A DNA stretch of 64,000 bases from Proteus hauseri ATCC 700826 (GCF_001654965.1 NZ_LXEV01000031.1:186001-250000); one strand, 5' to 3'. Counted from the stretch's first letter, positions 23,358 through 33,360 are shown. Notes: generated by a model not told the origin, from the sequence alone. Made by a program: numbers and translations.

Positions 23358-24839
23358 ATGATTAAATTAAATAATGTTCCACCACAATTTCGTCCTCTTG
23401 AAAGTTACAAAATGTTAATTGGAGGAGAATGGGTATCCAGTACATCGCAAAAAACAACTAAAACCTATAGTCCAGCCACAGGCGAACTTATCAGTGAATA
23501 TCCGTCAGGTAGTGCTGAAGATGTAGAACATGCCGTAAGTGCTGCGCGGAATGCATTCAAAACATGGAGCAAAAGCTCACCAGCAGAACGTCAAGCTCTA
23601 CTATTAAAAATCGCTGATAGATTAGAACAAGAACAAGAACGCTTCGCTTGGATTGAATCACTCGATAATGGTAAACCACTCAATGAGTCGAAAAACATAG
23701 ATTTACCTGCCTCTATTGACCATTTTCGATATTTTGCAGGCGTGATACGCTCTCATACCGATGAAAGTGCCGTCCTAGACGAAAATACCATTAGCCTTGT
23801 TATTCGCGAGCCTATTGGTGTTGTCGGACAAATTATTCCGTGGAACTTTCCTCTATTGATGGCAGCATGGAAATTAGCACCCGCTATCGCTGCTGGTGAT
23901 ACGGTTGTTATCAATCCAGCGACATTAACATCGCTTTCATTATTAGAGCTAGGTCGTATTTTAAATGAAATATTACCCGCTGGTGTGATCAATATTGTCA
24001 CAGGGCGCGGATCTGTCGTAGGACAAGCTATTTTAGAACATCAAGATATTGATAAACTGGCATTTACCGGCTCAACCAATGTGGGTTACACCGTTGCTGC
24101 TGCTGCTGCAAAAAAAATGGTACCAGCCACACTTGAACTTGGTGGTAAATCAGCCAATATTGTTTTCCCTGATGCCAATATGAAAAAAGCAGTTAAATAT
24201 TCAGCGCTTGCAATATTAATGAACCAAGGACAAGCCTGTGAATCTGGCTCTCGTTTGTTCTTACATAAAGATATTCATGATGAATTTTTGAAAGCATTAA
24301 AAACTGAGTTTGAGAGTATCCGCGTCGGTGATCCTCTTGACCCAAATACACAAATGGGAACTCAAGTTAGCCAAGACCAAATGGATACCATTTTAGGTTA
24401 TGTTGAGTTAGCTAAAAAAGAAGGCGCTACCGTTTTAACGGGAGGTGAACGTATTACAGGTGAAGGTTATGACGATGGTTTCTTTATTCGTCCAACTATC
24501 ATTATTAATGCCACCAACCAAATGCGTGTTGCACGTGAAGAAATCTTCGGACCTGTTTTATGTGTTATTCCATTTGATAACGAAGAAGAAGTTATTGATA
24601 TGGCTAATGACTCTGAATACGGATTAGGTGGTGGTGTGTGGACTCAAGATATCAATCGCGCACTACGAGTTGCTAAAGCAGTAAGAACAGGACGTATGTG
24701 GGTTAACACTTATCATGAGCTGCCAGCCCATGCTCCATTTGGGGGATATAAAAAATCAGGCTTAGGTCGTGAAACTCATAAAATGATGCTAGATGCTTAT
24801 AGCCAAGTAAAAAATATCTTTATCAGTATGAAAGAATAA
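23358..24839 (+). CDS. NAD-dependent aldehyde dehydrogenase, AldB-like
   Basis: A 493-residue aldehyde dehydrogenase. It has VVGQIIPWNFPL (residues 155-166), the catalytic glutamate E260 in LELGGKS, the catalytic cysteine C294 in QACESGSR, and EIFGPVL. The C-terminal half (AREEIFGP, GLGGGVWTQDINRAL, HAPFGGYKKSGLGRETHKMM) follows the AldB/lactaldehyde-acetaldehyde group. At the position where most members have a cofactor-binding lysine (KPAE), this protein has N186 (NPAT), which may alter NAD versus NADP use. It is monocistronic with its own terminator, behind ACACTGGAG. Substrate unknown. Confidence 0.88.
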   Translation: MIKLNNVPPQFRPLESYKMLIGGEWVSSTSQKTTKTYSPATGELISEYPSGSAEDVEHAVSAARNAFKTWSKSSPAERQALLLKIADRLEQEQERFAWIESLDNGKPLNESKNIDLPASIDHFRYFAGVIRSHTDESAVLDENTISLVIREPIGVVGQIIPWNFPLLMAAWKLAPAIAAGDTVVINPATLTSLSLLELGRILNEILPAGVINIVTGRGSVVGQAILEHQDIDKLAFTGSTNVGYTVAAAAAKKMVPATLELGGKSANIVFPDANMKKAVKYSALAILMNQGQACESGSRLFLHKDIHDEFLKALKTEFESIRVGDPLDPNTQMGTQVSQDQMDTILGYVELAKKEGATVLTGGERITGEGYDDGFFIRPTIIINATNQMRVAREEIFGPVLCVIPFDNEEEVIDMANDSEYGLGGGVWTQDINRALRVAKAVRTGRMWVNTYHELPAHAPFGGYKKSGLGRETHKMMLDAYSQVKNIFISMKE

Positions 24840-24892
24840 TCTATCTCCATTTTAAAATTCTAATAAATATAATATCTATACTCATCTCTTTC

Positions 24893-24917
24893 GCCTTCTC
24901 CCCAGAAGGCTTTTTTT
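24893..24917 (+). terminator. aldehyde dehydrogenase terminator
   Basis: Stem GCCTTC / GAAGGC with loop TCCCCA, followed by seven T, 53 bases after the stop codon. Confidence 0.88.
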
Positions 24918-24941
24918 ATCTATTTTTTCTGATAAAAATAT

Positions 24942-24981
24942 AAAAAAGTGGTATGCCTTTTTTAATTGACCATACCACTTT
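24942..24981 (-). terminator. terminator of the alanine symporter gene
   Basis: On the minus strand, stem AAAGTGGTATG / CATACCACTTT with a 15-base loop, then a T run. It lies 40 bases after the symporter stop. Confidence 0.75.
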
Positions 24982-25021
24982 CTATTATGTTGTGTTTTAA
25001 TCTTAATTGAGTAAGAACGAT

Positions 25022-26422
25022 TTACTCCGGTTCAACCTCATTTTTTAGTTTTGAATTTGCATCTTTATTTATTTCAATATCATTAGCATTAACGTCTTTG
25101 ATATATTCTTTTGTTAACCGATACACTACCGGGCTAAGCAATGCTAACGCAATTAAATTGGGTATAGCCATCATTGCATTTAATGTATCCGCTAATAACC
25201 AAACAAACTCTAATGATTGTGTTGCACCAATAGGTAAAGCGATTAACCACGCAATACGAAATGGCAAAATAGCTTTTGGACCAAAGAGATATTGCACACA
25301 TTTTTCACCGTAAAAACTCCAACCTAAAATAGTTGTAAATGCAAAAATCGCTAAAGCTATAGCCACAATATAATTACCACCGGGAATAGCGACCGAAAAA
25401 GAGGCTGCTGTTAATGTCGCGCCACTTTGTCCTGTTAGCCATTGCCCCGTAATCACAATTGTTAATCCCGTAACAGAACAAACAATAATGGTATCGATAA
25501 AAGTCCCCAACATCGCAATCAAACCTTGGCGAATTGGGTTTTGCGTTTTAGCAGTAGCATGAGCGATTGGTGCACTTCCAAGGCCTGCCTCATTAGAGAA
25601 AACACCTCTGGCCACACCAAAACGAATTGCAGCCCAAACTGCCGCACCTGCAAAACCACCTTGCGCAGCAACTGGGGTAAATGCCGATTTTACAATAAGA
25701 ACAAAAGCATCAGGGATCGCCGTTACATTCATGGCCAACACCACGATGCCGGCACCAAAATAACCCACGGTCATAAAGGGAACTAACTTTCCAGCTACAT
25801 CAGCAATACGCTTAATTCCACCAATTAATACCGCACCAACTAAAACAACTAATACCGCAGCTGTCACTGTTGTAGAAATACCAAAGTTACTTTGTAATAC
25901 ATCAGCAACGGAATTCGCTTGTACGGTATTTCCAATACCGAATCCAGCAAAACTACCAAAAATGGCAAATAGCGTACCTAACCATACCCAATTTTTACCT
26001 AAACCATTTTTGATGTAATACATTGGGCCACCAACATAGTTGCCGTTTTTATCGACTTCACGAAAACGCACAGCTAATACGGCTTCTGAATATTTTGTTG
26101 CCATTCCCACTAAAGCCGTCATCCACATCCAAAATAGTGCACCAGGTCCACCAAGAACAACCGCCGTTGCTACACCTGCGATATTTCCAGTACCTATCGT
26201 TGCAGAAAGCGCCGTCATTAAGGCATTAAAAGGTGATATTTGTCCTTCACCTCGTTTGTCATTTTTTTCAAAAAGTAATTTAAACCCAGTTCCTAACTTT
26301 CTAATTGGTAAAAAAGAAAGCCTAATCTGCATAAAAAGCCCAATGCCGAGAATACCAACAAGCATTGGTACTCCCCACACCACGCCATTAATAGCGCTCA
26401 ACATATCTGTAATAAAATCCAT
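25022..26422 (-). CDS. sodium:alanine symporter family protein (AGCS)
   Basis: A 466-residue inner membrane protein with roughly ten to eleven hydrophobic segments. AGCS-family signatures include LSATIGTGNIAGVATAVVLG (residues ~73-92), GGPMYYI, FGVARGVFSNEAGLGSAPIAHA and the FAFTTILGWSFYGEKC region. Members (AlsT, DagA, YaaJ) import alanine or glycine with sodium or protons. The C-terminal tail is charged. The specific substrate cannot be told from sequence. The gene is monocistronic. Confidence 0.9.
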   Translation of the reverse strand: MDFITDMLSAINGVVWGVPMLVGILGIGLFMQIRLSFLPIRKLGTGFKLLFEKNDKRGEGQISPFNALMTALSATIGTGNIAGVATAVVLGGPGALFWMWMTALVGMATKYSEAVLAVRFREVDKNGNYVGGPMYYIKNGLGKNWVWLGTLFAIFGSFAGFGIGNTVQANSVADVLQSNFGISTTVTAAVLVVLVGAVLIGGIKRIADVAGKLVPFMTVGYFGAGIVVLAMNVTAIPDAFVLIVKSAFTPVAAQGGFAGAAVWAAIRFGVARGVFSNEAGLGSAPIAHATAKTQNPIRQGLIAMLGTFIDTIIVCSVTGLTIVITGQWLTGQSGATLTAASFSVAIPGGNYIVAIALAIFAFTTILGWSFYGEKCVQYLFGPKAILPFRIAWLIALPIGATQSLEFVWLLADTLNAMMAIPNLIALALLSPVVYRLTKEYIKDVNANDIEINKDANSKLKNEVEPE

Positions 26423-26616
26423 AAGTTACCCTTTTAGTCTAAATGTTATAAAAATATTTCTTTTTTGTTATCAATTAAACTTAAGATGAAAAAAGGGAAA
26501 TATGCTAGAAAAAATACTGACTTAATCTAAGAATGATTGGGTTATGTGATTAATATCACCTCATTATTAAATTGCGCTATCATTACACTCATCACCAAAA
26601 CTCATAAAGCCAAATT

Positions 26617-28032
26617 ATGTACAAACGAAAAATTTTAAAACAATCAATAAATGCTCAGCGCTTTAATCTACTAAAAAAAGCCAAAGAAACTAATTTGGCA
26701 CCGATTAAAGTACTTATTCTCTCAGCTATCGTCGGCACACTGGCTGGATTTGTCGGCGTATTATTTGAAAAAAGTGTGAACTGGGTTATTCATTTAAGAC
26801 AAGAAGAATTAAAAAGCGCATTTACTAATCCTTATCTATTAGGAATAGTAACTTTGTTATTTTCAGCAATATTAGCAATGCTAGGTTACTATTTAGTAAA
26901 GAAATTCTCGCCTGAATCAGGAGGGTCTGGTATTCCTGAAATTGAAGGCGCAATGATAGATGTACGCCCTGTTCGTTGGTGGCGAGTATTACCCGTAAAA
27001 TTTTTCGCAAGTATCGGCACACTAGGTTCGGGCATGGTATTAGGCCGAGAAGGTCCTACGGTGCAAATAGGTGCTAATATTGGCCAATTTATTAACGATA
27101 TATCACGTATAAAAGATACCGAATCTCGCCATACTTTACTGGCAACAGGAGCTGCCGCAGGGTTAACAGCTGCATTTAATGCACCACTTGCGGGTATTTT
27201 ATTTATTATTGAAGAAATGCGTCCTCAGTTTAAATATAGTCTTATCTCAATCAAAGCCGTATTTATTGGCGTTATTATGTCATGTATTGTTTTTCGTCTT
27301 TTTAATGGCGAAGGCGGTATAATTCACATAGGACAATTTTCCTCTGCACCTTTAAATACATTATGGCTCTATCTTGTATTAGGCATGTTCTTTGGTTTTA
27401 TTGGTGTTATTTTCAGCCGATTACTATTTTATGCTCAAGCTCGATTTCAACACTTTTACCAAGATAAAATATCACGGTTTGTATTAACCGGTGGGATAAT
27501 TGGGGGGCTTTGTGGTGTATTAGCTCTTGTTATTCCTGAAATAACAGGTGGTGGTTTTAGTCTTATTCCAGCGCTAAGTGGCGGTCAATATTCACTTGTG
27601 GCACTATTAATCTTCTTCGTATTACGCACTATTACATCTATTATTAGTTTTGCTTCTGGAGCACCGGGGGGAATTTTTGCCCCAACATTAGCCTTAGGAA
27701 CGCTCTTTGGCAGTGCATTCGGATTAACAGCAACAATACTCTTTCCTGAGTATCAAATTGAAATTGGTACTTTTGCTATCGCCGGTATGGGTGCTTTATT
27801 TGCCGCGACAGTAAGAGCTCCTCTAACAGGGATCGTATTAGTGCTAGAAATGACCGACAACTATCAGCTTATCTTACCCATGATTATTACCTGCCTTGGT
27901 GCAACCATGCTGGCTCAATTACTTGGTGGTCGCCCTATTTATACGGTACTACTTGAAAAGATCTTACAAAAAAATAAAGACTATCAAAATAATGAAGAGT
28001 GCGAAAAAGCACCAACACCGACACAAAAATAA
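26617..28032 (+). CDS. clcA: H+/Cl- exchange transporter ClcA
   Basis: CLC-family antiporter used in extreme acid resistance, 471 residues. The selectivity filter is complete: GSGIPE (S104), GREGP with gating glutamate E145, GAPGGIFAP, and the C-terminal tyrosine in GGRPIY. The internal proton glutamate E200 in FIIEEMRPQ marks it as an exchanger, not a channel. It corresponds to E. coli ClcA throughout. Monocistronic and convergent with tehB. Confidence 0.95.
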   Translation: MYKRKILKQSINAQRFNLLKKAKETNLAPIKVLILSAIVGTLAGFVGVLFEKSVNWVIHLRQEELKSAFTNPYLLGIVTLLFSAILAMLGYYLVKKFSPESGGSGIPEIEGAMIDVRPVRWWRVLPVKFFASIGTLGSGMVLGREGPTVQIGANIGQFINDISRIKDTESRHTLLATGAAAGLTAAFNAPLAGILFIIEEMRPQFKYSLISIKAVFIGVIMSCIVFRLFNGEGGIIHIGQFSSAPLNTLWLYLVLGMFFGFIGVIFSRLLFYAQARFQHFYQDKISRFVLTGGIIGGLCGVLALVIPEITGGGFSLIPALSGGQYSLVALLIFFVLRTITSIISFASGAPGGIFAPTLALGTLFGSAFGLTATILFPEYQIEIGTFAIAGMGALFAATVRAPLTGIVLVLEMTDNYQLILPMIITCLGATMLAQLLGGRPIYTVLLEKILQKNKDYQNNEECEKAPTPTQK

Positions 28033-28061
28033 GCGATTTAAACTCCTGTATATAACTAAAA

Positions 28062-28093
28062 AAATGCACCCAATACTTATGGTGGGTGCATTC
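28062..28093. terminator. bidirectional terminator between clcA and tehB
   Basis: Stem AATGCACCCA / TGGGTGCATT with a 10-base loop. On the minus strand it is followed by seven T, so it mainly serves tehB; on the plus strand the tail is TCAATTTT. Confidence 0.75.
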
Positions 28094-28139
28094 AATTTTA
28101 TAAATTAAAACCACAGTAGCTTATTATCTAATCAAGGAG

Positions 28140-28994
28140 TTATTTTTTACGTGCAATTAAAGTCGCAAAGTTAAGCCCAACACGATCACCATTAGCGTCT
28201 GTTTTATGAAGATGCCCTGGGTTTTCATTATATTTAATAACTTCCCAATCCTTATAATAATCGGCTAATTCACCTTGGCGTAAAAAGGTTTTAAATGGAA
28301 TTTCGCTAGGATCGCTATTTGGTGTTTCAACCGGGCAAACAATCACATTAATACCATTGTTATTTGTGCATTCCTGCATATTTCTAATAATAGCTTCGAT
28401 TCGTTCACGCTGACAAAACATCAATACAACAGTTGAAATAATAATATCGTATTTTTCTGTTAATGAAGCTTCGTTAATATCATATAAACCACTTTTTACT
28501 ACCAAACCTGTTTTAGCTTTAACTGTTTCTATCGCATCAATATGAGAAGCATTAATATCTAATGCTGTAACATCATAACCTTGAGATGCTAAATAAAAGC
28601 TATTACGTCCCCTGCCGGCACCTAAATCTAATACTTTACAAGGCTGCGTAAAAGTAGACATATAACGTACTTCAGAATGCGGTAATGAGAGATCATTTTC
28701 TTTAAATAGCTTATCTTCAGGCACACATAAAAAAGAGAGTTGGCAACGAACATCATCACTTGCTTTATCAATTTTATGCCATTGTTGAGGTTGAATTAAA
28801 GGAGGTTGGTGCACGCTATCGCAATCAACTGATATTTCTGAACCATCATCATTAAACACTACAAATGTCATAGTACCTTGTAATACCTTCATTTGGGCAT
28901 AAGTGCCTTCTTTCGTATTATGGCGATCTAACAACATTAACGGTATTGATGTACGAGTCCATTCAGGCATCGTTTTATAACTAACAAGTTCCAT
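28140..28994 (-). CDS. tehB: TehB, SAM-dependent tellurite methyltransferase, long form
   Basis: A 284-residue protein. Residues 1-~95 form a cupin-like DUF1971 domain, and residues ~110-284 a class I methyltransferase with VLDLGAGRGRNSFYLA (SAM motif I) and ALDIN. This two-domain layout is the Haemophilus-type TehB; E. coli TehB has only the methyltransferase part. Members detoxify tellurite and selenite by methylation. No tehA is adjacent. A near-perfect NsrR-type palindrome lies 16 bases upstream of the start codon. Confidence 0.9.
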   Translation of the reverse strand: MELVSYKTMPEWTRTSIPLMLLDRHNTKEGTYAQMKVLQGTMTFVVFNDDGSEISVDCDSVHQPPLIQPQQWHKIDKASDDVRCQLSFLCVPEDKLFKENDLSLPHSEVRYMSTFTQPCKVLDLGAGRGRNSFYLASQGYDVTALDINASHIDAIETVKAKTGLVVKSGLYDINEASLTEKYDIIISTVVLMFCQRERIEAIIRNMQECTNNNGINVIVCPVETPNSDPSEIPFKTFLRQGELADYYKDWEVIKYNENPGHLHKTDANGDRVGLNFATLIARKK

Positions 28995-29009
28995 AATCCA
29001 ACCCCACTT

Positions 29010-29032
29010 AAGATGTATTTTATATACATCTT
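29010..29032 (-). promoter_or_regulatory. NsrR operator of tehB
   Basis: A 23-base palindrome with 11-base arms AAGATGTATTT and the complementary AATACATCTT-type arm (one central mismatch). It matches the NsrR consensus at nearly every position and lies 16 bases before the tehB ATG. E. coli tehAB has been reported as NsrR-controlled, so tehB here is likely derepressed by nitric oxide. Confidence 0.85.
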
Positions 29033-29072
29033 ATGATAATCATTATCTTTCGTAAAGACGGCTTTATTAAAA

Positions 29073-30245
29073 TTACGATTTTAAATATTTATTTAGCAAT
29101 AGATCGGTTACATCTGCCGATGATATAGATTCACCACATAAGACTTTCATCATAATTTCTTTTCCTAACGATGCTAAAGAAAATAGCATATCAGGCCGTA
29201 ACCGACTGATTTTTTCTCTATTTTCATCCTGATTTATAATTGTTATTAATTTTGCATGAACATCAGGACACTCTTGAATCGTTAATAATATAAATGTATT
29301 TTCCGCATCACTTTCTGATAACGTGGCAACCCAACTTGCTTTAGCAATATTAGCAGCAAGCAAAGTTTTGGTATTTGTAGGATCACCTTCAATAACGCTC
29401 GCTTGCTCATCATAGAATGATGAACTCTTATCAGAACAAATAGCAATAACAGGCTTGCCCTGTTCTCTTAACCCTTTTTCTAATTGTGAAGCTAATGCTG
29501 ATGATCCAATAATAATAAAATGATTATGCATCTTAGCGATCCTTTTCTTAACAATATCGCGCGTTCCTCGAGCAAGAAATCCCATTACATAAACGATTGA
29601 AGTGGTAAAAACGGTAATACCTAAAATAACAACCGTCAGTGTAAATACTCTAGCATTGGTGCTAAGTGGAACAATATCGCCAAATCCTAGCGTCGTCATA
29701 CAAACAATAGAAAAATAAAATGCATCCATCAATGTTGTAATATGAGGCTTAAATTCGTTGCCAATATAAAGGCTACCTAGCATTGAGAATAACAGTAAAG
29801 AAATAATACAAATAAACGCAACAAAGCCAGCACTAGTTAAACTATGATGGGGAAACGCTCGCCAGCTAATTAATAACCCGACCGCTAATGCTAAAGAGAA
29901 ATAGGCCTGCAAACCGATTTGCTGATAAACAGCAATATCTAAAAAAATAATGGTCGCCAATAAAATTAAAGACACACACCACGCTATTCTTGCGCCAAGA
30001 TACATAAATATTGAAAGAAGTATCAAAGCGCAAGCCAGCATCACTTTAGGGATATCAAGTAGTTTTAATACCCCCAAAGATTTTAGCCATTGAGAAAAAC
30101 CATGTAATTCCCAATCGAGATAAACACCTCGAGCTAACAATATGGAATAAATAATAAATATGCCATTAAAAATAAGTAATAAAGACATCACTTTGCGAGT
30201 TAATGTCGATGTTTCTATAAAATGTAATATCTCAGATAATTTCAT
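29073..30245 (-). CDS. Kch-like potassium channel with RCK domain
   Basis: A 390-residue protein. Five to six hydrophobic segments fill residues ~20-225, and the pore loop contains the potassium selectivity filter TLGFGD (residue ~186), usually TVGFGD. The C-terminal ~150 residues form a TrkA-N/RCK domain starting HFIIIGSSALASQLEKGL. Topology follows E. coli Kch. It probably conducts K+ and is gated by cytoplasmic ligand. It is followed 23 bases downstream by the Ntn-hydrolase gene's end in the opposite sense of order, so coexpression is uncertain. Confidence 0.85.
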   Translation of the reverse strand: MKLSEILHFIETSTLTRKVMSLLLIFNGIFIIYSILLARGVYLDWELHGFSQWLKSLGVLKLLDIPKVMLACALILLSIFMYLGARIAWCVSLILLATIIFLDIAVYQQIGLQAYFSLALAVGLLISWRAFPHHSLTSAGFVAFICIISLLLFSMLGSLYIGNEFKPHITTLMDAFYFSIVCMTTLGFGDIVPLSTNARVFTLTVVILGITVFTTSIVYVMGFLARGTRDIVKKRIAKMHNHFIIIGSSALASQLEKGLREQGKPVIAICSDKSSSFYDEQASVIEGDPTNTKTLLAANIAKASWVATLSESDAENTFILLTIQECPDVHAKLITIINQDENREKISRLRPDMLFSLASLGKEIMMKVLCGESISSADVTDLLLNKYLKS

Positions 30246-30268
30246 ATTTTAGCTATCATCATGGCTTA

Positions 30269-31354
30269 TTAATCATTCAACGGGATATTATCTAATCCCT
30301 TAAATTCAAAAGGTTTCGCAGGTTGAAATTTATCTGTTGCGTTAGCAGAATAAATCACCGACTGTTCCTCTCCTAAAGGCAACATCATCACCTTTCCACT
30401 CTCTTTTGAAAAATCAATTTTCTTTAAATCAACCCAAAAGGTATTTGGCGATAAGGCAGATTCAAAGAAATAGAGCTGATTTTTATGGTCAGCCACTGTA
30501 CGCCAACGAGTTGAGGAAATTTCAGGTGATTCTACTGTGCTCAAACCATAAGGAACAGAAACATTTCTTATTACACCAAAAACACTTGCTAGCGATTTTT
30601 GGCTCGATTGCGCTTTAGGAATAGCATTAACATAAAACGAAGCTCGAGCGAAACGATCCGATGCACGATTTGTTCCTGGCAACATTACAGTGCCGCCAAT
30701 TTGTTGCCAATAGCTATTTAACGCTAATTGTTCTGAAAATATCGGTGAATTTGTCATTACTTGATATTCACGGCTATGGTGAATCACTTGTTTACCGTCA
30801 ATATATTCAATAATAGCGCTATCACCACTCGCATCTGAAAGTGATAAATGTAAAGTCGCCATTCTGTTTTGGTCTGGTAAATTATCGGTAACAACAATAA
30901 AAGGCTCATCTTTTAATGTATTAACGGCTTCTTCCACCGTAGCAAAATTATCTAAAACATATTGTGCCCAAGCTGAAATAGAAATAGCGGGTTTATTTTT
31001 AGAATAAGTAGGGTATTCAGATTCAGCTAACCACAGTAAATTTGCAACTAAACCTTTTTCATTCATTCCATCTGTCGTTGATATATCAAAACCAGAAGCA
31101 ATTACGCTGCCGTATTTTGACACCCACTTAACAGAGTTATCTCCAACTTCACCTGAACGTTCCATTCCTTGAGGAAATATCCATAAATTAGTGCCGATCT
31201 CATATTTCCAATCCATTGAACGAGCTGTGATAATTTGATTATTATCACCAAGATAAACTACTCGAGTACAAGCATCAGCTTGTTGTGCACTACTAAGAAA
31301 AAAGCTAGAAATAATCAGTGTACTCAAAAAAGTATGTCGTAATTTCTTCATCAT
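30269..31354 (-). CDS. choloylglycine hydrolase / linear amide C-N hydrolase family protein, secreted
   Basis: A 361-residue Ntn-hydrolase. The N-terminal signal peptide (MMKKLRHTFLSTLIISSFFL) ends ADA just before C29, so processing exposes the catalytic N-terminal cysteine directly (CTRVVYLG). Family motifs follow: ARSMDWK, GMNEKGL and later MTNSPIF. Relatives include penicillin V acylases, bile salt hydrolases and acyl-homoserine lactone acylases. Gram-negative periplasmic members often cleave acyl-homoserine lactones or penicillin V. The substrate here is unknown. The upstream gene on the same strand is yceI, beyond a terminator, so this is likely its own unit. Confidence 0.88.
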   Translation of the reverse strand: MMKKLRHTFLSTLIISSFFLSSAQQADACTRVVYLGDNNQIITARSMDWKYEIGTNLWIFPQGMERSGEVGDNSVKWVSKYGSVIASGFDISTTDGMNEKGLVANLLWLAESEYPTYSKNKPAISISAWAQYVLDNFATVEEAVNTLKDEPFIVVTDNLPDQNRMATLHLSLSDASGDSAIIEYIDGKQVIHHSREYQVMTNSPIFSEQLALNSYWQQIGGTVMLPGTNRASDRFARASFYVNAIPKAQSSQKSLASVFGVIRNVSVPYGLSTVESPEISSTRWRTVADHKNQLYFFESALSPNTFWVDLKKIDFSKESGKVMMLPLGEEQSVIYSANATDKFQPAKPFEFKGLDNIPLND

Positions 31355-31516
31355 AAACTCTTTTTATTAAATAAATGGATTGGATTGATAACGATTTTCT
31401 CTGTTTTATCCCTTTTCATTCCACTTAAAAAGATAGAAATACTCATAACACGTATTTTGCATCTTTATAAGATAAGAAATATCACCTAAGTATAAGACAA
31501 TTAGTCTATTTTGCGC

Positions 31517-31548
31517 ATAAAAAAACCGATGCTAATAGGCATCGGTTT
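31517..31548 (-). terminator. yceI terminator
   Basis: On the minus strand, stem AAACCGATGC / GCATCGGTTT with a 6-base loop, followed by seven T. It lies 36 bases after the yceI stop. Confidence 0.9.
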
Positions 31549-31583
31549 ATAAATCATGTAGGGAATTAGTATAAAATGAAAAA

Positions 31584-32165
31584 CTAATTAGCCTTTTTTA
31601 CACCTTCAACAGAAATAATTAATTCTGCTTCTTGAGATTTAGGGCCTAAGTCTGATTTAAAATTAAACTCTTTTAAATTCACTTTACCCGTTGCTTCAAA
31701 ACCAGCGCGATAGCCTTTCCAAGGGTCAGTTCCTTCACCAATTAATTTTGCATTTAATGAAATTGGTTTAGTCACACCATTTAATGTTAAATCGCCAGTA
31801 ACAACATAATTCTCACCATTACGAGAAACATTTGTTGAAACAAATTTAGCTTCAGGATATTTGCTCGTATTAAAGAAATCAGCACTACGTAAATGTTTAT
31901 CACGTTCTGCATGATTAGTGTCTAAGCTACCGGTTTTAATAACAACATCAACTTTATCTTTAGACGGATCTTCTTTGTCATAGCTAAATGTACCATCAAA
32001 ATCTTTAAATGTGCCATATAACCAGCTATAACCTAAATGCTGAATACGAAACTGAACAAAAGCATGTTGACCTTGTTTATCAATCTCATAGTCGGCAGCT
32101 AATGCTGAACTTGCATTAAATAACAATGCGCTCGCAGTTAAACCTAATAGTGCTTTCTTAAACAT
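31584..32165 (-). CDS. yceI: YceI-family periplasmic lipid-binding protein
   Basis: A 193-residue protein with a Sec signal peptide ([16 protein letters not shown]...ALA, cleavage near residue 23). The mature part is the YceI beta-barrel (lipocalin-like, binding isoprenoid quinone-type lipids), with [15 protein letters not shown] and [11 protein letters not shown]. The ATG at 32165 follows GGAG with a 6-base gap; an upstream in-frame ATG adds four residues without support. It lies 32 bases after the cytochrome b561 gene, the usual yceJ-yceI pair. Confidence 0.92.
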   Translation of the reverse strand: MFKKALLGLTASALLFNASSALAADYEIDKQGQHAFVQFRIQHLGYSWLYGTFKDFDGTFSYDKEDPSKDKVDVVIKTGSLDTNHAERDKHLRSADFFNTSKYPEAKFVSTNVSRNGENYVVTGDLTLNGVTKPISLNAKLIGEGTDPWKGYRAGFEATGKVNLKEFNFKSDLGPKSQEAELIISVEGVKKAN

Positions 32166-32197
32166 TCTTCTCTCCATAATATGTAGTTATAAATTAA

Positions 32198-32752
32198 TTA
32201 TTTATTTCGTATTCCTAACATTCTTTTTAACGTTACATCTTTATCTACAAAATGATGTTTCAGCGCACCAGCGGCATGTAATAGCGATAATAAAACAACC
32301 GCCCAAGCTAAATAAAGATGAACATCACCCGCTAAATCAGCTTGCTCTCCCTGCCCCATAAAAATAGCAGGAACAGAAAACCAATCAAATACTGATATAG
32401 CTTGACCATCAGCAGTTGAAATTAAATAACCACTAATAACAATTGAAAATAAAATTAAATATAAAAGCATATGGACAATATGCGCACTTATACGAGTCAA
32501 TTTACTATAACTAGATAAAGCCTTTGGTGGTGGAGAAACCCAGCGCCACACAGCTCGGATAATTAGGATAATAAATAAAATAATACCAATACTTTTATGT
32601 ATTTCCGGTGCTGAATGATACCAACCATCGTAATAACCTAGTGTTACCATCCATAAACCAAGGGCAAACATGCCATAGACCGTTAGCGCTGTCCCCCAGT
32701 GTAAAAGGAGCGACAAGTGCCCATAGCGATTAGTGGTATTTCGCCATTGCAT
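32198..32752 (-). CDS. yceJ: cytochrome b561 family protein
   Basis: A 184-residue inner membrane di-haem b561 protein with four transmembrane segments. The haem-ligand histidines occur in SLLLHWGTAL, APEIHKSIG, ISAHIVHM and LSLLHAAGALKHHF. It closely resembles E. coli YceJ (YGMFALGLWMVTLGYYDGWY). Probably passes electrons between quinol and a periplasmic acceptor, perhaps with YceI handling the lipid. The ATG at 32752 is preceded by GGA; an upstream TTG is possible but unneeded. Confidence 0.9.
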   Translation of the reverse strand: MQWRNTTNRYGHLSLLLHWGTALTVYGMFALGLWMVTLGYYDGWYHSAPEIHKSIGIILFIILIIRAVWRWVSPPPKALSSYSKLTRISAHIVHMLLYLILFSIVISGYLISTADGQAISVFDWFSVPAIFMGQGEQADLAGDVHLYLAWAVVLLSLLHAAGALKHHFVDKDVTLKRMLGIRNK

Positions 32753-33035
32753 AATAATTTCCAACTTAATTTATTCATTAACAATATGTTATCTATATTA
32801 GTCGATTAAGCACAAAATGTTAGTCTATTTTTCAACAAATTATTTGTCTATCTTTATCAATAATAATCAATAAGTAACAATACCTTATTAGTCACCTTGT
32901 TTATTAACCCATATTATTTTTGATTATAATATATAATTAAAAAATAAATGCCCATGTCGGATTATTAATTAAAAATAAAAATTTATCATTAACAATTTAA
33001 TGTTTACTTTATTTAATAGAGAATAAAGAATAAAG

Positions 33036-33079
<44 letters not shown>

Positions 33080-33165
33080 AACATACTCTTCAAGAATAAA
33101 AATATTAAAAATAAATTTCATTATTATCTATTTATTCTAAAAATAGCACTCTTTATTACCCTAAG

Positions 33166-33360
33166 TTAAATAAAAACAAGTAAGCAAAATATAAAAATCA
33201 ACAGAGGTAAAGTAAAAAATACTGATAACCAGCGCATTTCACGTACAACACCAAAAATAATACCTATGCAGCAAACAATAAAAATAATCGGGATCACTTC
33301 TGAGTAGTGATCATGAAAATAGTGCATTAAAAAACCAATCCATGATTCGTCGTTATACAT
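33166..33360 (-). CDS. small hypothetical membrane protein
   Basis: A 64-residue frame starting MYNDESWIGF with two hydrophobic segments: PIIFIVCCIGIIFGVV (about 28-43) and a C-terminal one starting WLSVFF and ending LLVFI. A charged VREMRW linker separates them. No domain is recognised. The frame can be extended to 33435, but the extra N-terminus is low-complexity. The ribosome site is weak (GCAGAGT). It could be a real small membrane protein or chance in AT-rich DNA. Confidence 0.45.
   Translation of the reverse strand: MYNDESWIGFLMHYFHDHYSEVIPIIFIVCCIGIIFGVVREMRWLSVFFTLPLLIFIFCLLVFI

Noticed and set aside
26040-26489. 149-codon plus-strand frame opposite the alanine symporter gene
   Set aside because: Mirror of a well-conserved membrane-protein gene; Pro/Ser/Lys-rich translation without family features.
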